From: an uncultured Erysipelotrichaceae bacterium
GTDB taxonomy: Bacteria > Bacillota_I > Bacilli_A > Erysipelotrichales > Erysipelotrichaceae
Direction of reading: 5' to 3'
DNA length: 8,001 nt
Assembly (NCBI GenBank): GCA_937893115.1
Contig: CALBGK010000227.1
Coordinates: forward strand, 1 to 8,001
Below the pieces are notes generated by a model. It saw only the letters and a list, made by a program, of their open reading frames with translations. It was not told the origin of the DNA and made no database searches. Shown piece after piece: positions 1-4,137 of the stretch. The position numbers and the translations under genes were made by a program. How positions within the stretch are numbered: position 1 is the stretch's first letter; every line of letters begins with the position of its first letter.

Positions 1-199
1 GTCACAGCTGAAAAGCTGAAAACTGATTCGCCGCTCGTCACTTCTGTGCGATTCACCGTCGAAGACGGCTTAGATGCTGTTCCCATCCCGCACGGGCTTA
101 TCAGACCCGGACAGTCTCGAAGGGCGGTGCCCTCCATCGGTTTCCTCGCGAGCTTTCGCTCGGTCATCGGCAGTCATGTCGCGAATAGATATTCGTTTT
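1..199 (-). ncRNA. Possible structured non-coding RNA or long structured leader, runs off left edge
   Basis: Read on the minus strand, this tract starts just after a good promoter (205-233) and folds into a series of short GC-rich hairpins. They are a 5-bp stem around AT at 182-195, CGAGC-GAAA-GCTCG at 149-162 with a GNRA tetraloop, a 5-bp stem with a 3-nt loop at 121-133, CGGG/CCCG at 93-109 enclosed by CTGT/ACAG (77-80 with 111-114), CCGTC/GACGG at 56-68, and CAGCT/AGCTG at 5-18. No credible reading frame with a ribosome binding site was found. I could not assign an RNA class: it does not match my recollection of RNase P RNA, SRP RNA or the common riboswitches. Large ornate RNAs of mobile elements (ROOL, GOLLD, HEARO) are candidates only by context. 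The plus strand could also fold, so strand is uncertain. Confidence 0.3.
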
Positions 200-204
200 T
201 ATGT

Positions 205-233
205 ATTGTAACACGTTTTTATTTAATTCGCAA
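205..233 (-). promoter_or_regulatory. Sigma-A-type promoter with extended -10, reading left
   Basis: On the minus strand there is a -35 TTGCGA (228-233, four of six consensus bases), a 17-bp spacer and a -10 TACAAT (205-210, five of six). TG sits one base upstream of the -10, giving an extended -10. Transcription would start near 198 and run into the hairpin-rich tract. Confidence 0.5.
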
Positions 234-386
234 TGATGTTTTCGCATCGCCGCAGGTCAGAGCCCCGTTTTGACCCTATTTCCTCCCATAAATGAGCGGA
301 AATACACCCAAAAATATTTTCAAAACGGGAACGCGGGAGAAGGGCAGGCCATCCTTTTCCGCATCGCCCAAAACATCAAAAATCAA

Positions 387-424
387 AAGTGGTACACCTT
401 TTTTGCCTGTTTTCAGGGGGGTTT
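387..424 (+). repeat. 38-bp direct repeat, copy 1
   Basis: This unit matches 473-510 at 37 of 38 positions; the one difference is A396 against G482. It consists of AA, the GTGGTAC heptamer, CC, six T, a small CCTG-TTTT-CAGG hairpin and a G run. A TTTCGG/CCGAAA hairpin (422-427 with 434-439) follows in this copy only. The match reaches well beyond the heptamer, so a whole module was copied. Confidence 0.85.
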
Positions 425-472
425 CGGGCGACGCCGAAAAAATGTACCACATATGTACCACTTTATTTTTCG

Positions 473-510
473 AAGTGGTACGCCTTTTTTGCCTGTTTTC
501 AGGGGGGTTT
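473..510 (+). repeat. 38-bp direct repeat, copy 2
   Basis: Second copy of the module at 387-424. Its left end AAGTGGTAC (473-481) is the exact inverse of GTACCACTT (520-528). CGCC (481-484) and GGCG (512-515) can pair inside that, and CCTG-TTTT-CAGG (492-503) forms the tip, so the copy could extrude as a long imperfect hairpin. Confidence 0.85.
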
Positions 511-546
511 TGGCGGTGTGTACCACTTGTACCACATAAATCCGAG

Positions 547-555
547 TTATCTACA
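547..555 (+). other. DnaA-box-like nonamer in the gap between the two repeat clusters
   Basis: TTATCTACA differs by one base from the consensus DnaA box TTATNCACA. It lies in the AT-richer 536-622 gap between the GTGGTAC clusters, the place where an origin would be expected to melt. A single imperfect nonamer can occur by chance, so this is suggestive only. Confidence 0.2.
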
Positions 556-652
556 TATACACGCATACACGTAAAAGGAGGAATTTCTTATTTTTTCTCT
601 CGCCCGCGTAATATGAAAAAAAGTGGTACATGTGGTACATCGAGCCGGGAAC

Positions 653-673
653 GCCTGAAATCAGGCATTTTTT
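653..673 (+). terminator. Small intrinsic-terminator-like hairpin inside the array
   Basis: GCCTG (653-657) and CAGGC (662-666) pair around AAAT, and ATTTTTT follows, which is the form of a short rho-independent terminator reading right. Together with the GTACCAC at 676-682 it also resembles an inverted, diverged copy of the 38-bp module core. Confidence 0.4.
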
Positions 674-675
674 GC

Positions 676-703
676 GTACCACATAGCAATTTCTATGTGG
701 TAC
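676..703. repeat. Perfect 11-bp inverted repeat of the heptamer
   Basis: GTACCACATAG (676-686) and CTATGTGGTAC (693-703) are exact inverse complements with a 6-nt loop. It is the most symmetrical element of the array and could be a dimer-binding operator or an RNA or DNA hairpin. Confidence 0.8.
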
Positions 704-739
704 AAAAGTGGTACATGTGGTACGCAAAGTGGTACATCT

Positions 740-905
740 CGTACTTGACGGGGGCCCCTTGAAGGTTTTCGAGCGGTTTCGCGAGCGACACCCGAAGAAA
801 AACCCACCAACATCCACCCCTTTCCATGTACCCCGGTCGATAACCCCCGACCGCATCGAGCGATAGCGAGATGCACACTTGCCCATCCCAAATCGCCTCA
901 CAACC
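740..905. other. Hairpin-containing non-coding stretch, function unknown
   Basis: No gene is recognised. GGTCG/CGACC (835-839 with 848-852) and GCATC/GATGC (853-857 with 870-874) form two adjacent hairpins. A GAGCG-rich stretch near 766-787 resembles the hairpin motifs at 149-162 in flavour but is not a clear repeat of them. Confidence 0.3.
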
Positions 906-909
906 CCAC

Positions 910-999
910 AGAACGCGTTTTAAGGCGCGAAAAAGCCCGAATGGTACACAAGTACCTCTTCGGGCTTAAAACCGCTTAAAACGCAAAATAAAGCGTTCT
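910..999. repeat. 90-nt nested palindrome
   Basis: Successive arms pair from outside inward: AGAACGC (910-916) with GCGTTCT (993-999), GCGTTTTAAG (915-924) with CTTAAAACGC (975-984), AAGCCCGAA (933-941) with TTCGGGCTT (959-967), and GGTAC (943-947) with GTACC (952-956) at the tip. The first two pairs overlap by two bases, so they cannot both be complete. The tip carries a shortened relative of the GTGGTAC heptamer. It could act as a terminator, a recombination site or the end of a small non-autonomous element. Confidence 0.7.
928..967 (-). terminator. Intrinsic-terminator-like hairpin, minus strand
   Basis: On the minus strand AAGCCCGAA pairs with TTCGGGCTT over 9 bp, with an inner 5-bp GGTAC/GTACC stem, and the 3' side runs on into CTTTTTCG. 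The U tract is on the minus side only, so it would stop transcripts coming from ssrA that pass the nearer terminator at 1013-1038. Confidence 0.5.
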
Positions 1000-1012
1000 G
1001 ACGCATATAGCG

Positions 1013-1038
1013 AAAAGGGGAGCGCCTAGGCGTTCCCC
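1013..1038 (-). terminator. ssrA terminator
   Basis: On the minus strand GGGGAACGCC and GGCGCTCCCC pair (one mismatch, very short loop) and TTTT follows at 1016-1013. It sits about 60 nt past the CCA end of ssrA, where the primary transcript should end before 3' trimming. Confidence 0.75.
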
Positions 1039-1096
1039 AATCTATAGATAAGCGCGAACTCATTCCTGAAGAATAAGAGTTCGACGCTTCCGTTTT

Positions 1097-1442
1097 TGGT
1101 GGAACCGACGGGAGTCGAACCCGTGTCCAAGAATAGCCCCACATCTGAACGTCTACAGTTTAGCTTATCTTTAATTGAGACAATGTTTACGGCATAAGCT
1201 ACCCACATTGAATTTGCCTTTTCGGTTTTCAGCTGATGAGATAAGGCTAACTCATTTTGCCTATTCCATAATTACGATCATTATCATATGGACACTGATA
1301 ATGAAAGTTTGCTAGAAGCCAAACTTAGGCTATATTAAGCAAATGCTAATTCGTTATTTCCGTTTATTTTTAATTGATGATTAGGTCATCACTCCACTGC
1401 TGTTCAGATCCAGCATAAACCTGTCGAAACCATGACGGCACC
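1097..1442 (-). ncRNA. ssrA: tmRNA (transfer-messenger RNA)
   Basis: This 346-nt RNA rescues ribosomes stalled on broken messages. It enters charged with alanine with SmpB, then serves as template for a short degradation tag. The 5' end starts GGUGCCG, followed after nine bases by the conserved UUCGACAGG. The 3' end has the T arm ACGGG-UUCGACU-CCCGU, the acceptor strand CGGUUCC and an encoded ACCA, with CCA at 1097-1099. Length and the 16-nt spacing from acceptor stem to the UUCGAC motif match other tmRNAs, which fixes the ends. The tag frame lies at 1335-1361. Promoter (1453-1481) and terminator (1013-1038) are its own. Odd points: acceptor pair 3-70 is U-U with G-U at 4-69, where other tmRNAs have G3-U70 as the alanine signal, and the tag is very short. 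Confidence 0.97.
1335..1361 (-). other. tmRNA tag reading frame, (A)GNNELAFA
   Basis: The resume codon is taken as GGA (1361-1359) because UAAAC precedes it, matching the U at -5 and A at -4 known from E. coli and Bacillus tmRNA. The frame then reads Gly-Asn-Asn-Glu-Leu-Ala-Phe-Ala and a TAA stop (1337-1335). With the Ala carried on tmRNA the tag is nine residues. The hydrophobic small end (LAFA) is what ClpXP-type proteases read, although ALAA is the more usual end. Confidence 0.75.
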
Positions 1443-1452
1443 ATGTACTCCT

Positions 1453-1481
1453 ATTTAATAACTAAGTGCTTTTAATGTCAA
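1453..1481 (-). promoter_or_regulatory. ssrA promoter
   Basis: On the minus strand there is a perfect -35 TTGACA (1476-1481), a 17-bp spacer and a -10 TTAAAT (1453-1458, four of six). The predicted start falls within a few bases of the mature 5' end at 1442. Its -35 overlaps the -35 of the divergent promoter for the flavoprotein gene. Confidence 0.8.
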
Positions 1482-1503
1482 GATAATTTATTTGGTTTAT
1501 AAT
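1475..1503 (+). promoter_or_regulatory. Promoter of the flavoprotein-metal exporter pair
   Basis: The -10 TATAAT (1498-1503) is perfect. A 17-bp spacer leads to -35 ATGTCA (1475-1480, four of six). Start is expected near 1510, giving a leader of about 20 nt that carries the Shine-Dalgarno AAGGGAGA just before the ATG at 1531. Confidence 0.7.
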
Positions 1504-1530
1504 ATAAGAATATCTAAAGGGAGAATTGAT

Positions 1531-2067
1531 ATGAAAAAGGTATTGATTATATCTTCTAGTTTGCGTAGTTGCAGTAATTCTGAAATATTGGCTGAGACTT
1601 TTAAACAGGGCGCTTTAGAAGCTCAAAATGAAGTTGAGATGGTGAGTCTCAAAGATAAAGAAATCAATTATTGTAAGGGTTGCCTGGCATGCAGGGAAAA
1701 GGGCAGATGCATAGTCGATGATGATGCTAATGATATTGTTGAAAAGATGAAAGACAGTGATGTGATAGTCTTTGCGACACCTATTTATTACTATAATATG
1801 GCAGGCCAATTAAAGACCTTATTAGATAGAGCTAATCCTTTATATTTCATCGATTATAAATTTAAAGAAATATATCTTTTATCAACTTGTGCTGATGATG
1901 AAGAAGATGCCAATAAGCGTCTGATCTCTTCGTTTGAAGGTTGGATTGAATGTTTTGAAGGCGTGGAACTAAAGGGTGTCATCAATGCTTATGGTGTTGA
2001 TGGACCTAATAGTATTAAAGGTAATGAAGCCCTTACTGAGGCTTATATGATGGCTAAGGAGATTTAG
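1531..2067 (+). CDS. Flavodoxin-fold Fe-S/FMN flavoprotein (NAD(P)H-dependent oxidoreductase family)
   Basis: The 178-residue product looks like a cytoplasmic FMN-binding redox protein of the FMN_red/iron-sulfur flavoprotein group; the electron donor and substrate cannot be told. Residues 1-20 form the first strand and the phosphate loop (KVLIISSSLRSCSNSE). C48, C51, C54 and C60 make a CX2CX2CX5C cluster, the compact spacing that holds a 4Fe-4S centre in archaeal-type iron-sulfur flavoproteins. TPIYYYNMAGQLKTLLDR (83-100) is the typical FMN-binding loop and helix. I chose the ATG at 1531, not 1492, because AAGGGAGA lies at the right distance and the flavodoxin strand then starts at once; 1492 lies inside the promoter. 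The stop is 6 bp before the metal exporter, so the two form an operon. The family is secure, the cluster likely, the role unknown. Confidence 0.9.
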   Translation: MKKVLIISSSLRSCSNSEILAETFKQGALEAQNEVEMVSLKDKEINYCKGCLACREKGRCIVDDDANDIVEKMKDSDVIVFATPIYYYNMAGQLKTLLDRANPLYFIDYKFKEIYLLSTCADDEEDANKRLISSFEGWIECFEGVELKGVINAYGVDGPNSIKGNEALTEAYMMAKEI

Positions 2068-2073
2068 TTAGAA

Positions 2074-3246
2074 ATGATGTTTGAATGGATAATCAAAAAG
2101 ACGATTAAGAATTATGAAGATGTAGAAAATAGAGATGTTAGAAGACAATATGGCACCGTATGTAGCATCATCTCTATCATCTTAAATATGATTATGGTAG
2201 TTTTTAAACTTGTCTTTGGTTATATGGTCAATAGTATTTCAATAGTAGCTGATGGTTATAATAATTTGTCAGATATCGGCAGTAATGTCGCTACCTTATT
2301 TGGCTTTAAATTAGCTGGTAAACATCCAGATAGTGAACATCCTTATGGTCATGGCCGCGTAGAATATATCGTTGGAATGATTATTTCTTTCCTCATCTTG
2401 ATGGTAGGCCTATCTTCATTAAAAGAATCTATTATCAAAATCTTTAATCCTGAGAAACTCAATTTTTCTTACTATGCCCTAACCGCCTTGATTATATCTA
2501 TCATCTTTAAGTTTTGGATGTCTTACTTTAATCGCAAGGCTGGAGATAAGATCGATTCATCAGCTTTAATGGCAGCTGCCCAAGATAGTATCAATGATGT
2601 CTATTCGACAACTGCTACCTTGATATCCCTCATCTTATCACTATTTATCGATTGGCCTATTGATGGTATCATTGGTCTATTTGTCTCTTTACTAGTAATT
2701 AAATCGGGAATTGAAATCTTTAAAGAGATGATGACTTCTTTATTAGGTAGAGCACCAGATAAAGAGTTAGTTCAAGAGATCATCGACTTTGTGATGTCTT
2801 ATGATGAAGTATTAGGCGTTCATGATTTGATGATTCATGATTATGGTCCTGGTAGAAAATATATGACACTTCATGTGGAAGTTAATCGTTATAGAGATAT
2901 TGGGGATATTCATGACCAGATCGATGAGATAGAAAGAGCTATCTTGAATAAATTTCAAATCCTTACAACTATTCACATGGACCCTATAGATATTGAAGAT
3001 AGCTATACCAATATGATGAAAGAAAAGGTGGAGACTATCGTCAAGAATATCAATAGTTCTTATTCTATTCATGATTTTAGAGTAGTTAGAGGAAAAACAC
3101 ATACCAATTTAATCTTTGATGTCGTCTTACCTTCTGATGATACTTCTAAACATGGAGATGTAAAAAAACTTATCAGCGAAGAAGTCGCTAAGATAAGTGA
3201 TGAGAAATTATATTGTGTAATCGAAGTTGAACACGGTTATTGCTGA
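2074..3246 (+). CDS. Cation diffusion facilitator exporter, MntE-like (probable Mn2+ efflux)
   Basis: The 390-residue membrane protein probably exports a divalent metal in exchange for protons, working as a dimer. About six membrane segments span residues 30-215. The metal site is N63 and D67 in helix 2 (GYNNLSD) with D171 and D175 in helix 5 (DSINDV). This Asn-Asp-Asp-Asp set is that of the pneumococcal manganese exporter MntE, whereas zinc exporters usually have His-Asp-His-Asp. EHPYGHGRVE (88-97) is the conserved cytosolic loop. Residues 230-304 form the usual ferredoxin-like C-terminal domain. About 85 more residues follow and look like a second, diverged copy (IHDFRVVRG, then VIEVEHGY), which makes the protein longer than a typical 300-residue member. 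AAGGAGA lies 11 bp before the first of two ATGs. It shares an operon with the flavoprotein; a hairpin terminator overlaps its TGA stop. Metal choice is inferred from the four residues. Confidence 0.92.
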   Translation: MMFEWIIKKTIKNYEDVENRDVRRQYGTVCSIISIILNMIMVVFKLVFGYMVNSISIVADGYNNLSDIGSNVATLFGFKLAGKHPDSEHPYGHGRVEYIVGMIISFLILMVGLSSLKESIIKIFNPEKLNFSYYALTALIISIIFKFWMSYFNRKAGDKIDSSALMAAAQDSINDVYSTTATLISLILSLFIDWPIDGIIGLFVSLLVIKSGIEIFKEMMTSLLGRAPDKELVQEIIDFVMSYDEVLGVHDLMIHDYGPGRKYMTLHVEVNRYRDIGDIHDQIDEIERAILNKFQILTTIHMDPIDIEDSYTNMMKEKVETIVKNINSSYSIHDFRVVRGKTHTNLIFDVVLPSDDTSKHGDVKKLISEEVAKISDEKLYCVIEVEHGYC

Positions 3247-3269
3247 TACTAGTTATCAGCTTTTATTTT
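3242..3269 (+). terminator. Terminator of the flavoprotein-exporter operon
   Basis: GCTGATA (3242-3248) and TATCAGC (3254-3260) pair perfectly around CTAGT, and TTTTATTTT follows. The exporter's TGA stop is inside the left arm. The U tract favours plus-strand termination; on the minus strand the hairpin lies just after the muramidase stop but lacks a U run. Confidence 0.85.
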
Positions 3270-4093
3270 GGGATAAAAATGATATTTAAGTCGACAGGGA
3301 ATTCAATGCCATCGATTTGGCCGCTGTCGCTATATTGCCATATCTTAAAGGGATAAGTGAAATCGGGGACATCATTATATTGGGCATACCAAATGTCATA
3401 GTGAAGTATCTGATTTAAATCAAAGTGATTTAAAGCCCAATAGAGATTGGTATATACCATACCCTCATAATTATTTTCTATCACCTTCTGCATAAAGGCC
3501 ATGGCATTATCACTTCTTTGTTCAGAAGAGATATATTGCACTCTAGATTCATCATAGTCTATCTCTTCAAGGTCATAGACAATAGGCAAGTCGATATCTT
3601 TATCTAGGATGTGTTCAAGGACAAAGAAGGCTTCTTCCATTGCTTCTTCTTCAGATATAGCTTGCGAGAAGAAGTAGACACCTACCTTAATTCCAGCTTC
3701 TTTACAAGCTGCATAGTTTTTCTCGAACATCTCATCTAGGACTATTTCCCCTGTACCATAGCCTCTAAAGCCAAGGCGGATATAGGCAAATTCAATGCCA
3801 CTTCCTTTAACTTTTTGCCAATCTATCTCACCTTGATGACTAGATACATCAATACCGATAGAACTAGTATAATTATCATCTTCATAATAGAAGAATTGAC
3901 CATCTTGATAGAGATTGTCGAAGTTATAATCATTAGTTCCTAGATTCTCTAAGTCATTCATCTTTTCATATTCGTAGTTATAATAGACACGCCGAAAGAA
4001 TAATTTATCAATTATGACAATAAAAGATACAACGATAATGACAGTTATGACAAACAATATTATTAATCTGTCGATGCGTAATTTTCTTTTCAT
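3263..4093 (-). CDS. Membrane-anchored GH25 muramidase (lysozyme)
   Basis: The 276-residue enzyme should cleave the beta-1,4 bond between N-acetylmuramic acid and N-acetylglucosamine in peptidoglycan, outside the membrane. Residues 10-28 are one hydrophobic segment after a Lys/Arg-rich start and have no clear cleavage site, so it is likely a signal anchor. A linker of about 50 residues rich in Asn, Asp and Tyr follows. The GH25 barrel runs from GIDVSSHQG (80-88, D82) through FAYIRLGFRG (102-111) and GVYFFSQA (138-145) to the catalytic YDLE (D174, E176), and ends with WQYSDSG and DLN. There is no cell-wall-binding repeat. It stands alone, convergent with the exporter and divergent from the MATE gene. 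No Shine-Dalgarno precedes the ATG, and a TATAAT lies only 6 nt upstream, so the message may be leaderless. Housekeeping wall turnover is likelier than phage lysis, given the anchor and lack of phage neighbours. Confidence 0.92.
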   Translation of the reverse strand: MKRKLRIDRLIILFVITVIIVVSFIVIIDKLFFRRVYYNYEYEKMNDLENLGTNDYNFDNLYQDGQFFYYEDDNYTSSIGIDVSSHQGEIDWQKVKGSGIEFAYIRLGFRGYGTGEIVLDEMFEKNYAACKEAGIKVGVYFFSQAISEEEAMEEAFFVLEHILDKDIDLPIVYDLEEIDYDESRVQYISSEQRSDNAMAFMQKVIENNYEGMVYTNLYWALNHFDLNQILHYDIWYAQYNDVPDFTYPFKIWQYSDSGQIDGIEFPVDLNIIFIPK

Positions 4094-4099
4094 AACTTA

Positions 4100-4128
4100 A
4101 TTATAAAATATATGGGTAATTTGTTATA
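4100..4128 (-). promoter_or_regulatory. Probable muramidase promoter
   Basis: A perfect -10 TATAAT (4100-4105, minus strand) lies 6 nt before the ATG, so transcription would start at or next to the start codon. The -35 at 17 bp (TATAAC, 4123-4128) is poor and coincides with the opposing -10. Confidence 0.45.
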
Positions 4129-4130
4129 AT
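4122..4130 (+). promoter_or_regulatory. Extended -10 promoter of the MATE gene
   Basis: TGTTATAAT is a perfect -10 with the TG extension, which can work without a good -35 (here TATAAA at 4102-4107). Only 7 nt separate it from the ATG at 4138, which predicts a leaderless message. Confidence 0.55.
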
Positions 4131-4137
4131 AAAAAAC

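Larger units (their letters stand above)
386..735. repeat. Array of 13 GTGGTAC heptamers in both orientations
   Basis: Exact GTGGTAC occurs on the plus strand at 389, 475, 623, 632, 697, 708, 717 and 729. Its complement GTACCAC occurs at 444, 455, 520, 529 and 676. Chance would give well under one copy in 350 bp. Neighbours within clusters are mostly 9-12 bp apart, about one helical turn, as expected for sites bound by a protein on one DNA face. Several copies also pair as inverted repeats: 386-395 with 455-464, 473-481 with 520-528, and 676-686 with 693-703. The copies form a left cluster (389-535) and a right cluster (623-735) around an AT-richer centre. Function is unknown; iterons of a replication origin or operators of an element-encoded regulator are possible. 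Confidence 0.85.
1..1010. other. Gene-poor, higher-GC accessory-looking region flanking ssrA
   Basis: I see no protein gene I can support here. Open frames exist on both strands, but they lack ribosome binding sites at usable distance, have low-complexity translations created by the GTGGTAC repeats, and resemble no family I know. Composition is visibly richer in G and C than the DNA right of 1100. The content is structural: a hairpin-rich tract with a promoter (1-233), an AT-poor stretch with little to note (about 234-385), the heptamer array (386-735), a hairpin-containing tract (about 740-905) and a nested palindrome (910-999). Its place immediately beyond the 3' end of ssrA suggests the end of an integrated element. 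No second copy of the ssrA 3' end lies in the window, so this is inference. Confidence 0.5.

Noticed and set aside
70..177. Minus-strand frame of 35 codons starting MTADDRAKAREE, just after the promoter at 205-233
   Set aside because: No Shine-Dalgarno precedes the ATG, and the frame runs through the hairpins. It could be real but has no support beyond position.
46..273. Plus-strand open frame of 75 codons
   Set aside because: It has no ribosome site, lies antisense to the hairpin tract and promoter, and resembles no family. The frame is open mainly because the DNA is GC-richer.
576..615. AAAGGAGG at 575-582 upstream of an ATG at 613
   Set aside because: The 30-nt gap is far too long for initiation, and the short frame to 762 is repeat-derived.
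386..735. CRISPR array
   Set aside because: The repeat unit is only 7 bp, occurs in both orientations and has uneven spacing without spacer-like inserts.
292..762. Plus-strand frame of 156 codons, with alternatives at 270-539 and 389-574
   Set aside because: The translation is repeats of GTGGTAC read as WY, GT or VV runs. No ribosome site is present and three frames are open at once, so it is a by-product of the repeats.
551..901. Minus-strand frame of 116 codons and its shorter overlapping frames
   Set aside because: Same reason: repeat-derived MYHMYHF and CTT runs, no family, no start signal.
910..999. Integron attC site
   Set aside because: The expected RYYYAAC and GTTRRRY end motifs are not present, and there is no cassette gene.
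1026..1208. Minus-strand frames at 920-1144 and 1026-1208
   Set aside because: They lie across the tmRNA 3' half and its terminators; this is RNA-coding DNA.
2812..3102. Antisense frames inside genes (1615-1809, 2812-3102, 5016-5246)
   Set aside because: Each is a shadow of a well-supported gene on the other strand and lacks start signals.
3263..4093. Prophage endolysin for the GH25 gene
   Set aside because: It has a membrane anchor and no wall-binding repeats, and no holin or phage gene is near, so a housekeeping role fits better.
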